The notes under the pieces are model-generated. The model did no database searches, was not told where the DNA came from, and saw only the letters and a list, made by a program, of their open reading frames with translations. This document shows positions 9,347 through 18,388 of a DNA stretch of 64,000 nt, piece after piece. The position numbers were made by a program, and so were the translations under genes. Source of the DNA: Actinotignum timonense (GTDB lineage Bacteria; Actinomycetota; Actinomycetes; Actinomycetales; Actinomycetaceae); the NCBI RefSeq assembly GCF_030216305.1, contig NZ_JASOKT010000002.1, forward strand, positions 174,524 to 238,523. Reading direction: 5' to 3'. Position 1 is the first letter of the stretch. Every line of letters starts with the position of its first letter.

Positions 9347-9795
9347 CTCTTCTCTTTCTCGTCACGGCGGGCGGGTGCTCCGCGCACCTGCCCGGTTGGT
9401 CATTCTGTTATGAGCCCGCGCTCGCGCGGCGCAGCTCGGCACGCCTTCGTGCGGCGATGCGGTTGCGGGGGCCCGAGCGCTGGGCGCGGGTGGGACGCCC
9501 CACTCGGATAAAAAAATTCATGCCCTGACAGGCATGTTTCTCCGGCTAAGCATACCAGCCTTCCGGGCGATGCAACATGACCCTGGATTTTCTGCTGGCG
9601 GGGGCCGCGTTCCACTCCGCTACCACCGCGGGGCAGCGCGCGGGCCTCCTTGGTAGAGTAGCGCGGTGAATCGGGCTGGTGCCGCCGCGCCGCGAAAACG
9701 CGGCCGCGAGCCCGCATCGATTGCCAGAAAGCCCGCGCGATAAGCGCCAGCGCCAGCACCAGCTGCGGAAGAGCACCAGCTGCGGAAGGAGAAGG
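9347..9795. other. Divergent greA-mca intergenic region
   Basis: About 450 bp without a convincing gene. It must contain both promoters. A 6-bp hairpin (CATGCC 9519-9524 with GGCATG 9531-9536) follows a run of A residues. Just before mca, GCACCAGCTGCGGAAG is directly repeated (about 9755-9788), the second copy running into the mca ribosome site. Confidence 0.5.
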
Positions 9796-10701
9796 ATGAT
9801 GGACGAACGCCGCCTCCTCTGCGTCCACGCCCACCCGGATGACGAATCATCGAAAGGCGCGGCAACCATGGCGAAATACGCCCGCCTCGGCCGGGTACGG
9901 GTGGTCACCTGCACGGGCGGCGAACGCGGGGATATCCTCAATCCTTTATTCGACGACGCAGCTCTGGCCGGGCGCACCATGGCGCAGCTACGCCGGGAAG
10001 AAATGGCTGCCGCTGCCCGCATCATCGGCATTGAGCACGTTTTCCTCGGCTTTGTGGATTCCGGGCTGCCCGAGGGCTACCCGGATGCGGAGCTCCCCGC
10101 CGATAGTTTCGCCCGGGCCGCGGACGCGGATGTGCACCGCGCCCTCGTGGCGCAGATCCGCGAGTTCCGCCCCCAGGTGGTGACCACCTATGACGAAAAC
10201 GGTGGCTACCCGCATCCCGACCACCTGCGCACCCATACCGCCACCCTCGCGGCGGTGCGGCTGGCGGGGGAGCCGTGCTGGCCGGAGCTGGGCGAGCCCT
10301 GGCAGGTTTCCAAGCTGTATTACGACGCCAATCTTTCTTTCACCCGGCTCACCACCTTGCACGAAGCAATTCTTGCGGCCGGCCGCACCAGCCCTTTTAC
10401 CGAGTGGCTGAAAGAGGCCGCGCAATTCCCGCGCCCGCGGCATGCCGCAAGCACGCGGGTCGGCGTCGTCGCATATTTCCCGCAGCGCGACGCGGCCATG
10501 CGCGCGCACGCCTCCCAAATTGACCCGAACGGGCTGTTCTTCGCGGCGCCGCGGGACCTGGAGGCGCAGGTGTGGCCGCATGAGGACTTCTACCTGGCGG
10601 CTTCCACCGTGGGCCCGGCGCCCGCGGAGGGGGAGACGGATCTGTTCGCGCGGGTGCCCGGGCTGGAGAGCGAAGAGCAAGCGGCGGCGCGGTACCGTTA
10701 A
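9796..10701 (+). CDS. mca: Mycothiol S-conjugate amidase
   Basis: 301-aa zinc-dependent PIG-L/LmbE-fold deacetylase. Mca cleaves mycothiol S-conjugates to release mercapturic acids for export, a detoxification step in mycothiol-producing actinobacteria. Zinc ligands are visible in VHAHPDDE near the N-terminus and in GGYPHPDHLRTH near residue 140. The TGGERGDILNP segment and the length favour Mca over the related MshB deacetylase, but MshB activity cannot be excluded. Two adjacent ATGs (9796, 9799) follow an AAGGAG; either may be used. Upstream open frame is rejected because it lacks family similarity. Confidence 0.88.
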   Translation: MMDERRLLCVHAHPDDESSKGAATMAKYARLGRVRVVTCTGGERGDILNPLFDDAALAGRTMAQLRREEMAAAARIIGIEHVFLGFVDSGLPEGYPDAELPADSFARAADADVHRALVAQIREFRPQVVTTYDENGGYPHPDHLRTHTATLAAVRLAGEPCWPELGEPWQVSKLYYDANLSFTRLTTLHEAILAAGRTSPFTEWLKEAAQFPRPRHAASTRVGVVAYFPQRDAAMRAHASQIDPNGLFFAAPRDLEAQVWPHEDFYLAASTVGPAPAEGETDLFARVPGLESEEQAAARYR

Positions 10702-10739
10702 CCACCCCGCGCAACCAGGCCTGAGCCCGCAACCGCTAT

Positions 10740-11774
10740 TTACTGCCCGTTCCCGACCCGCTCCCCGGCATCCTTGCGGGAATCCCGGGTGATAAGCATT
10801 TCTACGCCATTCCGATAATCTTCGGATTCGGCGGCAACTTCCTCCGCTTCCTTGCGCAGTTCCTCCGCGGAGAGCTGCGCGGTGTGCCGCGGCATGGTGG
10901 CGAGCACCTGCTCGGCCTGGGCGCGCGGATCCCAACAGACCTCAGGCCAGCGCGGGGCCAGCCGGGCGAGCGCCTGGGCAAGGAGCTCGGTCACCGCGAG
11001 GCGCGCGAACCATTTGCGATCCGCCGGCACCGCATACCACGGCGCGTACTCCGTGGAAGTGCGCTCGAACATAGCCTGGTAGGCATCCATATAGGCAGGC
11101 CACTGGGCACGCGCCTCCACATCGGAGGGCGAATACTTCCAGTGCTTATCGCGGCGCGCCAGCCGGCGCAGCAGCCGCAGCCCCTGCTCCTCGTAGCCGA
11201 TAAGCAGGGCGACCTTGACGAGCGTATAGCCCGCATCCACCAGCTCCCGCTCGAATTCATTGATTTTTTCGTAGCGCGCTTCAATTTCCGCGGGCGTGGC
11301 GAGCTCATCAACCTTCCCGACCAGCACATCCTCATAATGCGAGCGGTCAAAAACCCCGATCATGCCGGCCGGCGGTAGCGCGCGCCGGATCCGCCACAGA
11401 AAATCGTGGGAGAGTTCCTCCGCGGTGGGCACCCCGAAAGAGCGCAGATGTACGCCCTGCGGATCGACCATGCCGAGCACGTGCCGGCAAATCCCGCCCT
11501 TCCCGGCCGTATCCATGCCCTGCACTACGAGCAGCACCCGCCGCTCGCCTCCCTGACGCGCTTCAGCATAGAGACGTTCTTGCAGCTCAGCCAGCAGCTT
11601 CCCGCGCTCTTTCATGGCGGCTTTCCCGGCCTTTTTATCCCCGTGCCAGCCCGGCGTGGAACCGGTATCAACCGACGCTATCTGAAAACCCTCCCGAACT
11701 CGCAGCGCAATCCCGGGCGCCGTGCTCCAGGTGCCGGCGTGCTCGCGCGCCTCCGGGTTCTTCTTTTTACTCAT
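10740..11774 (-). CDS. PPK2 family polyphosphate:nucleotide phosphotransferase
   Basis: 344-aa P-loop kinase of the polyphosphate kinase 2 family, which transfers phosphate between polyphosphate and nucleoside mono- or diphosphates. The Walker A loop is QGMDTAGKGG (about residues 83-92), the Walker B region is GVFDRSHYEDVL, and RRDKHWKYSPSDVEAR forms the lid-module basic patch. Substrate preference (AMP, ADP or GDP) cannot be read from sequence. With the Ppx at 4.2-5.2 kb it shows that polyphosphate is both used and degraded. The ATG has an AGGAG site. Confidence 0.9.
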   Translation of the reverse strand: MSKKKNPEAREHAGTWSTAPGIALRVREGFQIASVDTGSTPGWHGDKKAGKAAMKERGKLLAELQERLYAEARQGGERRVLLVVQGMDTAGKGGICRHVLGMVDPQGVHLRSFGVPTAEELSHDFLWRIRRALPPAGMIGVFDRSHYEDVLVGKVDELATPAEIEARYEKINEFERELVDAGYTLVKVALLIGYEEQGLRLLRRLARRDKHWKYSPSDVEARAQWPAYMDAYQAMFERTSTEYAPWYAVPADRKWFARLAVTELLAQALARLAPRWPEVCWDPRAQAEQVLATMPRHTAQLSAEELRKEAEEVAAESEDYRNGVEMLITRDSRKDAGERVGNGQ

Positions 11775-11949
11775 CCGTGCTCCTGTGCGTTGTTGTTTCG
11801 TGTGGTGCTGGGTACCAGTCTAAAGGAGGGGTACGACGCCGCCGCGGCCCTCCGGGCCGCGGGATCGGCCAAGCGGGCTCGCTAGGCACGCAGGTTGAGG
11901 AGCGCTCAGCGCGTTGAGCTCTGAGCTGACCGTGTGCGGCGCGCGCTCA

Positions 11950-12759
11950 CTAGGCGACGGCGAAGAGAGTGAGCCAGACCGCCACCGCATGGCAGGCGTA
12001 GCCGGCGACTGTTCCCGAATGGAAGAATTCGTGGAATCCCCAGGTGCGCGGCCAGGGATTGGGCCAGCGGAAAGCGTAGGCGAGCGCGCCTACCGTGTAG
12101 CAGATGCCGCCGGCAATAATGAGCCAAACGATGCCCGGGCCACCGGCCTCCCACATATCCGGGAGGAACCAGATGGCCACCCAGCCGAGAGCAATATAGA
12201 GGGGAACATACAGCCAGCGCGGGGCGGCCGGCCAGAAATTGGAGAGCGCGATCCCGCCGAACGCCCCGCCCCACACAATGGCGAGCACTAGGGCGGCGGT
12301 ACTGCCCGGCAGCAGGGCGAGGGAGAGCGGAGTGTAGGTTCCAGCAATGAGCAGGAAAATATTCGAGTGATCCAGGCGGCGCAGAATCGCGTGGACTTTC
12401 GGCCCCCAGGATCCCAGGTGATACACCGCGGAATGCCCGAAGAGCACCACGGCGCTCAGCCCGAACACAATGACTCCGATGGTGAGTGCGGCGGTGGGTG
12501 CAAAAACAATCTGGACGATCATATTCGCCAGCGCGAGCGGGGCAATAATGGCGTGCTGCCAGCCGCGCAATACTGGCTTCGGTAGCGCCGATGCGGGCAG
12601 GCGCCGCCGGGCGCTGCGTGCGCTGGACCGCGCTACCGCGGGCTGTGCCGCCCCGGCCTTCGATGCGCCGGTTTTCTTCTCACCACGAGTCGCACCGCGA
12701 GGCGCGGGGGAATCACTACCGCGGTGGCGTTCGCTAGTGGCGTGACAAAGACGGGTCAT
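11950..12759 (-). CDS. Hemolysin III family membrane protein
   Basis: 269-aa integral membrane protein of the HlyIII/YqfA family, related to PAQR receptors. About seven helices occupy residues 70-269. Family features are FGHSAVYHLGSW, RRLDHSNIFLLIAGTYTPLSL and the C-terminal WGFHEFFHSGTVAGYACHAVAVW, which carry the conserved histidines. The ATG at 12759 has GGGGAG upstream; a longer open frame to 12879 is less likely to be translated. The first 65 residues are basic, Ala/Arg-rich and not conserved. Despite its name, haemolytic activity is not implied. Confidence 0.88.
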   Translation of the reverse strand: MTRLCHATSERHRGSDSPAPRGATRGEKKTGASKAGAAQPAVARSSARSARRRLPASALPKPVLRGWQHAIIAPLALANMIVQIVFAPTAALTIGVIVFGLSAVVLFGHSAVYHLGSWGPKVHAILRRLDHSNIFLLIAGTYTPLSLALLPGSTAALVLAIVWGGAFGGIALSNFWPAAPRWLYVPLYIALGWVAIWFLPDMWEAGGPGIVWLIIAGGICYTVGALAYAFRWPNPWPRTWGFHEFFHSGTVAGYACHAVAVWLTLFAVA

Positions 12760-13042
12760 GGTGCTCCCCACGTAATCGGTGTATGCCTCCGGGGTGTCCG
12801 CAGGCCGGCACAACGCGGCGGTGGGTGAAGCGGGACGTGTGGCTCCGGTTCCCCACACCGGTCTGAGCCGCTGGCGCAAGTGTACGCTGCTTGCCTGAGT
12901 ATTTTCCGGGTATCTTTTCCTGTTCGCTCAGGATGGGCGGGCTACAGTTAAACGGTTAGGCAGCTAGTCGTGGCGCGTGATCGGCGCGGCTCGGGCCGGC
13001 GCGGCTTAGGTTGCCCTGGCTAGAACGAGGGAGGGAGACAGC

Positions 13043-13804
13043 GTGGGGATGTCATCATGGCTCTACGCCGCATACGAACGCCGCTTGGTGCGGGAGCTGG
13101 CCGGCAAACGCATGCCGCAGCACGTGGCCATTATGTTGGATGGCAATCGGCGTTGGGCGCGTGAGCTGGGTGAATCTGCCACGTTCGGGCATCGGGCCGG
13201 GGCCGAGCGCATTGCCGAGGTGCTCGGCTGGTGCGAAGATGCCGGCATTGAGGTGGTTACTCTGTGGCTGCTCTCCACTGATAATCTCTCCCGGGCGGCT
13301 GAAGAAGTAGGCCCGCTGCTCACCATCATTTGTGAAACTGTTGAAAATCTGGCGCGCTCGGGTCGTTTCCGGTTGGTCGCGGTGGGTAATCTTGATCTTC
13401 TTCCTGAGGAGTACGCCCAGCGCCTGCGTGCCGCCGCGGCGAGTACTGAATCTTGCCGCGGTTTACACGTGAATATCGCGGTGGGCTACGGCGGGCGCCA
13501 GGAAATTACCGACGCGGTGCGTTCCTACCTGCGCGATGAGGCGGCAGCCGGGCGCAGCCTCGCGGAGGTCGCGGAAGATTTTTCCCTCGCGGATATTACC
13601 GATCATCTCTACACCCGCGGCCAGCCCGATCCGGATTTGGTTATCCGCACGAGCGGGGAGCAGCGCATGAGCGGCTTCATGCTCTGGCAGTCCGTCCACA
13701 CCGAGCTGTATTTCTGTGAAACCTACTGGCCGGATTTCCGGCGCGTGGATTTTTTGCGCGCGCTGCGTGACTATACGCAACGTGACCGGCGCCGCGGCCG
13801 CTAA
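13043..13804 (+). CDS. Isoprenyl transferase (cis-prenyltransferase, UppS-like)
   Basis: 253-aa cis-prenyltransferase that condenses isopentenyl diphosphate with allylic diphosphates to make polyprenyl carriers for cell-wall synthesis. The catalytic motif HVAIMLDGNRRWAR with the active-site Asp lies near residue 30, followed by FGHRAGAERIAEVLGWCEDAGI, TLWLLSTDNLSR, NIAVGYGGRQEI and the IPP-binding PDLVIRTSGEQRMSGFMLWQ. Chain length (C15 Z-farnesyl, C50 or C55) is not readable. Start GTG follows GGAGGGAG. Confidence 0.93.
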   Translation: MGMSSWLYAAYERRLVRELAGKRMPQHVAIMLDGNRRWARELGESATFGHRAGAERIAEVLGWCEDAGIEVVTLWLLSTDNLSRAAEEVGPLLTIICETVENLARSGRFRLVAVGNLDLLPEEYAQRLRAAAASTESCRGLHVNIAVGYGGRQEITDAVRSYLRDEAAAGRSLAEVAEDFSLADITDHLYTRGQPDPDLVIRTSGEQRMSGFMLWQSVHTELYFCETYWPDFRRVDFLRALRDYTQRDRRRGR

Positions 13805-13856
13805 GCTGCGAGCACGTGGCCGCGGCCGGAGTGGGGCGTTCACACCGAAAGGTGCG

Positions 13857-14924
13857 CTAAATAAGCCCTTCGCGGCTTTGGTATTCGAAGAATCCTTCGC
13901 TCAGTTCGTTGCGGGTCAGTGGCTCCCAGCCGGCATGCGCGGTCATGAGGCTGCGCGCGGTGGTGGCGAAAGCACCCACGGTATACAGGTGTGACATGGA
14001 CATGGTGGCCAGGCCGGGGCTTGCTTCCCGTCCGAGCAGACTCACCCGGTCCAGAGTGTCGATGGTGGTTGCTATAAAAGCGCTGCGAGCCCCGGCCACG
14101 TCCACGAAGGGGCGCGGGAGGGATGCCACGTGGAGGCGGTCACCCGAAGCGGTGATCATGAGCGCGGCACCGTCCTCAAGAAGAATGGCGACGAGCCGCG
14201 GCCCGAAACTAAACCAGTGTTCGGCCACCGCGGCGAATTCGTTTTCGGGGCCGCTAATACCGTAAAGCAGCCGGATGTCTTTTGAGGTTGCGACGACGAC
14301 GTCACTTAGCTGCAAGAAACTTTCGGCTTGAATACGGACTCGGTCCAGGTTGCGGGCCCGGGGGTGGCGCAGCGCCGGCGAGTAAATGATCGTGGAGGTG
14401 GAGCGGCATACTCGCAGCCATTCGCGCACGGTGTGGGCCGCGGGCATGGCATGGCAGGCGTCTCCACCGAAAATGGTGGCGGAGGGGCTGAAGAGATCAA
14501 AATCGAGTTTGCGGGCGCCGCGTTCTGGAGCTGGCAAAATATCCCAGCTTTCTTCCGGGTCTGCGTGTGAGTCCCCGTAATGAGCATCGGTGAAAGCCGC
14601 CGGGTGCGGGGTGGGCAGGCCAGAGGTGAGAGCTGCGCTGACCGAGTTTGAGGCAGCGCTGACCGGGGATGAAGCCGCGCTGAGCGGATTTGAGGCAGCG
14701 CTGACCGGGCTTGTGGCGGGGCGCAAGAGGAGCTCGACACCGTGGGCAGCGGCGTAATCGCGTACGACTTGCGGGTCGGAAGCCTCGGAAATATTGGTGA
14801 CCATCCGAACTTCGCGAGCCAGGTGGGCTAGATTGACAGCCACCTTAAACATGGTGCCGGCGCGAAATGGGGTCTCCGCTTCACGCTGGTTGGCGATGGC
14901 ATCGCCAATTACGAGAATCGTCAT
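13857..14924 (-). CDS. PfkB-like protein with degenerate active site
   Basis: 355-aa protein that resembles a ribokinase/PfkB sugar kinase only weakly. The N-terminus (ILVIGDAI, then VAVNLAHLAREVRMVTNIS) fits the start of the fold, and DVAGARSAFIATTIDTLD (275-292) occupies the place of the usual DTTGAGDAF motif. The catalytic Asp of GAGD is Ser281 and the second Gly is Arg280, so kinase activity is doubtful. Residues 71-98 hold a four-copy heptapeptide repeat. It overlaps xseB by ATGA and is the last gene of the rmuC - xseA - xseB unit, suggesting translational coupling. Function unknown. Confidence 0.6.
   Translation of the reverse strand: MTILVIGDAIANQREAETPFRAGTMFKVAVNLAHLAREVRMVTNISEASDPQVVRDYAAAHGVELLLRPATSPVSAASNPLSAASSPVSAASNSVSAALTSGLPTPHPAAFTDAHYGDSHADPEESWDILPAPERGARKLDFDLFSPSATIFGGDACHAMPAAHTVREWLRVCRSTSTIIYSPALRHPRARNLDRVRIQAESFLQLSDVVVATSKDIRLLYGISGPENEFAAVAEHWFSFGPRLVAILLEDGAALMITASGDRLHVASLPRPFVDVAGARSAFIATTIDTLDRVSLLGREASPGLATMSMSHLYTVGAFATTARSLMTAHAGWEPLTRNELSEGFFEYQSREGLI
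14631..14714 (-). repeat. 21-bp in-frame repeat coding a heptapeptide
   Basis: Four copies of a 21-bp unit encode S-x-x-V/L-S-A-A heptapeptides (SPVSAAS, NPLSAAS, SPVSAAS, NSVSAAL; residues 71-98 of the PfkB-like protein). This is an insertion not found in ordinary PfkB proteins and could vary in copy number. Confidence 0.7.
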
Positions 14925-15772
14925 GCGAAATCCTCGGGGTGGCGAGTGAGCGGGGTGGTATCCAGGCCTGTTCCGTCCGCGAATTCTTCCGGATCGAAAT
15001 CATCGTCATCTTCGCCGGCCGCGGGTTCCGCAGTGGAGGGTGGTGCGGCGGCGGGGGCACCAGCGGGAGCGCCGACGGGGCCACCAGCGGGTGTACCGGC
15101 AGGACCACCCGCGGGAACGGAGGCGCCGCGCGGGGTGGCGGGTGCGGGTGCCGTTTCAGCCACGGCTTCCGGAGCTGGCTGAATAGCCGGTACATCTTCA
15201 GCGCGTACTTCGCGCACCGCTTCCCGCAGGGCTGCCACTCGATCCTCCTTGGAGGCCTGCGGCGAGATCGCGGGTGCGGGTGCTTGATAGCCACCCGTGT
15301 GCGTTGCGGCCGGCGCGGCCTGGTTCACAGGCGCGCCCTGGTTCACGGGCGGGGTCCCTGTGGCAGGAGCAGCGGCGGCTGCCGGTTGCGGGGCTGCCAT
15401 CGGAGCAGCCGCGAGGCTTTCCCCGCGTTCGGCAGCATCGATCCGGGCCGCAGCGCCATCAAGCCAGCTTTGGCAGTGGCGAGCTAGGGATTCGCCAACT
15501 TCCCACAAGCGCAGGGATTCTTCGAGGGGAATGGAGCCCTGTTCTAAGCGGGAGACGATATCAACCAGCCGGGCCCGGGCATCTTCGTAGCTGAGGGTGG
15601 CCACGCGCGCCTCAATATCTTCGCGCGGGTGGGGTGCGGAGGCGCCGGGTATCTGAGGGCCGGGTGATCCGGGTACCTGGGACGCGGAGGCGCCCGCTGC
15701 GTGGGGCTGGGAGGAGCCCGGCGCTGGCGCCGGGGGTGTGAATCCCTCAGGAGTGGTTCCCTTAGCTGCCAT
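14921..15772 (-). CDS. xseB: Exodeoxyribonuclease VII small subunit with long extensions
   Basis: 283 aa, whereas typical XseB proteins have 60-90. The canonical domain lies at about residues 57-118 (LSYEDARARLVDIVSRLEQG, then IPLEESLRLWEVGESLARHC). Exonuclease VII, a complex of XseA with several XseB, degrades single-stranded DNA to oligonucleotides. An N-terminal Pro/Ala segment (1-55) and a 165-residue C-terminal tail rich in Ala/Pro/Gly with GGPAGTPAG-like repeats and an acidic EDDDDFDPEEF patch are additional. It overlaps xseA by 11 nt and the next gene by 4 nt, so the three are coupled. Confidence 0.88.
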   Translation of the reverse strand: MAAKGTTPEGFTPPAPAPGSSQPHAAGASASQVPGSPGPQIPGASAPHPREDIEARVATLSYEDARARLVDIVSRLEQGSIPLEESLRLWEVGESLARHCQSWLDGAAARIDAAERGESLAAAPMAAPQPAAAAAPATGTPPVNQGAPVNQAAPAATHTGGYQAPAPAISPQASKEDRVAALREAVREVRAEDVPAIQPAPEAVAETAPAPATPRGASVPAGGPAGTPAGGPVGAPAGAPAAAPPSTAEPAAGEDDDDFDPEEFADGTGLDTTPLTRHPEDFA

Positions 15773-17015
15773 GCGCGCTCCCTTTCACTTCGAGATGGAG
15801 GCTTCCCGCGGCCAAAATGGCACGCAGGTGTTCTCCGATTCGGACATCGTTTTCTTGTGAGACTACTCTGTCATCCTCGCTTAGGATAACCGAATACCCG
15901 CGCTGCAGTGTGGCCTGGGGGGAGAGGGCCCGCAGCTGGGAAAGCAGCGAGGAAATATCTTGGGAATTGGAGGCCATATCGCGCCGAATATGGGCCCGCA
16001 GCCAGGAGCGCAGCGAATGAATATCCTGTTCGCGTACCTCCACCATGGTGCGGGGGCGGGCCAGTACCGGCCGGGCGCGTAATGCTTCGAGTTCCTTAGT
16101 GGCGCGTTCCACCCGGTGGCGCATGCCCTGGCGCAAGCGGCGTACCGCCGCCTGCACGCCTTCACGTTCAGCTTCCCGATCCGGGACGATGCGCTTGGCG
16201 GCATCCGTGGGGGTGGAGGCCCGCAGATCCGCCACATAATCGCTGATGGGATTATCTCCCTCGTGCCCGATAGCGGAGACCACCGGAGTGCGGGTGGCCG
16301 CAATCGCACGCACAAGGTGCTCATCGGAGAAGGGAAGGAGATCTTCCACGGAACCGCCCCCGCGCGCCAGCACAATAACATCCACCCCGGGATGGGCATC
16401 GAGTTCACGCAATGCGGGAATCATCTGGGCCACGGCATCCCGGCCCTGGACCGCTACTTCGCGTACCTCGAAACGAACTCCGGGCCAGCGCAGCGAGGCG
16501 TTAATAATGACATCCTCTTTGGCTTTGGTATTGCGCCCCACAATAAGACCCACCGCGCGCGGTAAGAAGGGGAGCGGCTTTTTCCGTTCGGGTGCGAACA
16601 GGCCTTCGGCGGCGAGTTTGGCTTTCAGGGCTTCCAAACGGGCCAGAATATCGCCCACGCCCACCGGGCGGATTTCCTGTGCCCACAGGGAGAGCGAGCC
16701 ATTACCGGTATAAAAATCCGGGACCGCCCACACCACCACCCGGCTTCCGGAGGTGACGGTTGCGGGAAGCAAATGGCTGAGTATTTTCACCGTCATGGAG
16801 ACGTTTTCTTCCAGATCCCGCAAGGTGAGGAACTGGACTTTGGCTCCGGGGCGGCGCTGGAGGGTAATGACTTCACCTTCCACCCAGAGGCGTGACATTT
16901 TCGCCACGTATTCCCGGATTTTTACCGAGAGGAGGCGCAGCGGCCACGGGTGATCCGGTGTTGTCTGCGCAGCCCGTTGCGGCAGGTTGGCGGGTACCGG
17001 AGTTGTTGAAGCCAT
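15762..17015 (-). CDS. xseA: Exodeoxyribonuclease VII large subunit
   Basis: 417-aa catalytic subunit of exonuclease VII. An N-terminal OB-fold (about 25-125, with WVEGEVITLQRRPGAKVQF and VWAVPDFYTGNGSLSLWAQEIRPVG) binds single-stranded DNA. The nuclease core contains LPRAVGLIVGRNTKAKEDV, IVLARGGGSVEDLLPFSDE and SAIGHEGDNPISDYVADLRASTPTDAA, which are family signatures. A coiled-coil and C-terminal GYSVILSEDD segment complete it. It lies 33 bp after rmuC on the same strand and overlaps xseB. Confidence 0.95.
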   Translation of the reverse strand: MASTTPVPANLPQRAAQTTPDHPWPLRLLSVKIREYVAKMSRLWVEGEVITLQRRPGAKVQFLTLRDLEENVSMTVKILSHLLPATVTSGSRVVVWAVPDFYTGNGSLSLWAQEIRPVGVGDILARLEALKAKLAAEGLFAPERKKPLPFLPRAVGLIVGRNTKAKEDVIINASLRWPGVRFEVREVAVQGRDAVAQMIPALRELDAHPGVDVIVLARGGGSVEDLLPFSDEHLVRAIAATRTPVVSAIGHEGDNPISDYVADLRASTPTDAAKRIVPDREAEREGVQAAVRRLRQGMRHRVERATKELEALRARPVLARPRTMVEVREQDIHSLRSWLRAHIRRDMASNSQDISSLLSQLRALSPQATLQRGYSVILSEDDRVVSQENDVRIGEHLRAILAAGSLHLEVKGSAHGS

Positions 17016-17048
17016 ATCAGTTATCGTGCCATGTTTTGCCCCGCACTG

Positions 17049-18305
17049 CTACGGGACAATCCGAGTTTCATGATCTTCTTCGCCGTCCAGTGCTTCCCGC
17101 AAAGCAGCATCGTGGAAACGTTTGACCTGGCCTTCTTCTGCGGCAATGGCCGGCGGGGTAGCAAAATCAGCATCGAGGCTTTCTAGGCGCCGCGCGGTGA
17201 CCAGCACGCGCGTATCGAAAGAAGAGAGCGCCGAGTTGTAGTTCTTCACCGCTGAGGTAAGGGAATTCCCGAGCTTTTCCAGGTGGCCAGCCACCACCCG
17301 CAGCCGGTCCGTCATTTCCCGGCCCAGCGCAATAATATGCCCGGCTTCTTCGCTCACTTTGCTGGAGGCCCACAGCGTTGCCACGGTGCGTAGCAGCGCT
17401 AGCAACGAGGCAGGAGAAGCAGGGACCACCCCGAGGTTCAGGGCATCCTCGAGGAGGGGAGGATCTTCCCGCAGCGCTTCCGCGAGGAGGGATTCCCCCG
17501 GGAGGAACATGATGGTGATCCGGGGTGAACCCGGGAAAAGCGCGGGGTAATCTCGTTTGGCTAGCGCGTTCACGTGAGCACGCACCGCCTTGGCGTGCTG
17601 TTTGAGAAGATCCTGGCGCCGCGCGATTTCCTCCGCCGTGGTGGCCGGGGCGGCCTGAGCCTGGAGCATCGCGGTGAGGGGAACCTTGGCATCGAGGGGG
17701 AGATGAGCGCCGCCGGGCAGGTGGATAATCATATCCGGGCGCGATCCCGCCGCGCGCCCACCGCCCGCGGGCGCGGAAACCTGCTCCGAAAAATCAACGT
17801 GGGGGAGCATCCCGGCGGCTTCCACCACCCGGCGCAATTCCACTTCACCCCACATGCCGCGCGCGGAGGTAGAACTGAGCGCCCCGCGCAGCGCCTGGGT
17901 GGCTCGCGCCAGATCTTCCTGGGTGCGCGCCGCCGCGCTGAGCTGGGTGCGGATTTCGGTGCGCTGCTCACCTTGGAGAACCTGCACATCCCGAACCCGC
18001 TGTTCCATCACCTCAAGCTGCTGGGTAATAGGAGCCAGGGAACGCAAAATATCGTTATCGGTTTTAGCCCGGGCGATGAGCCCGTTATTTTCCTCCTCTA
18101 AACGATCCGAACGAGCCTGGGCGGCCGCCAGCTGCGCCCGCGCCGCTCCGGCATCGCGCTGGGCTTCCTCCAGTTGCTGGCGTACCAGTGCCAGCTCCCG
18201 GCCCGAAACCGCCCCGCCCGAGCGCACCCGCGCGCTCAAGAACCCCAGGGCGAAACACGCGCATCCCACCGCGATAAGAGCACCTAGAACAATCGAAATA
18301 TCCAT
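17049..18305 (-). CDS. rmuC: DNA recombination protein RmuC
   Basis: 418-aa RmuC-family protein. A single N-terminal membrane helix (ISIVLGALIAVGCACFALGFL) is followed by a long coiled coil (about 30-120) and a nuclease-like domain with GMWGEVELRRVVEAAGM, GSRPDMIIHLPGGAHLPLDAKV and FLPGESLLAEALREDPPLLEDA. RmuC limits inversions and other rearrangements; the biochemical activity is not established. The ATG at 18305 is chosen at the start of the helix; an in-frame TTG at 18317 behind GGTGGA is an alternative. It heads the minus-strand unit with xseA, xseB and the PfkB-like gene. Confidence 0.88.
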   Translation of the reverse strand: MDISIVLGALIAVGCACFALGFLSARVRSGGAVSGRELALVRQQLEEAQRDAGAARAQLAAAQARSDRLEEENNGLIARAKTDNDILRSLAPITQQLEVMEQRVRDVQVLQGEQRTEIRTQLSAAARTQEDLARATQALRGALSSTSARGMWGEVELRRVVEAAGMLPHVDFSEQVSAPAGGGRAAGSRPDMIIHLPGGAHLPLDAKVPLTAMLQAQAAPATTAEEIARRQDLLKQHAKAVRAHVNALAKRDYPALFPGSPRITIMFLPGESLLAEALREDPPLLEDALNLGVVPASPASLLALLRTVATLWASSKVSEEAGHIIALGREMTDRLRVVAGHLEKLGNSLTSAVKNYNSALSSFDTRVLVTARRLESLDADFATPPAIAAEEGQVKRFHDAALREALDGEEDHETRIVP

Positions 18306-18388
18306 AGCGGTATTCAAACATCCACCTACGACAGAAAAATGGGAGGGAAGCGGGCTGGCGGCGTCGTCGCCCCTTGTTCCCCGCAAAA

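Noticed and set aside
9519..9536. Terminator between greA and mca
   Set aside because: The stem is only 6 bp and lies between divergent starts, where a terminator is not expected.
13805..13856. Small gene or terminator between uppS and the PfkB-like gene
   Set aside because: The 52-bp gap shows no stable hairpin and no start or stop context.
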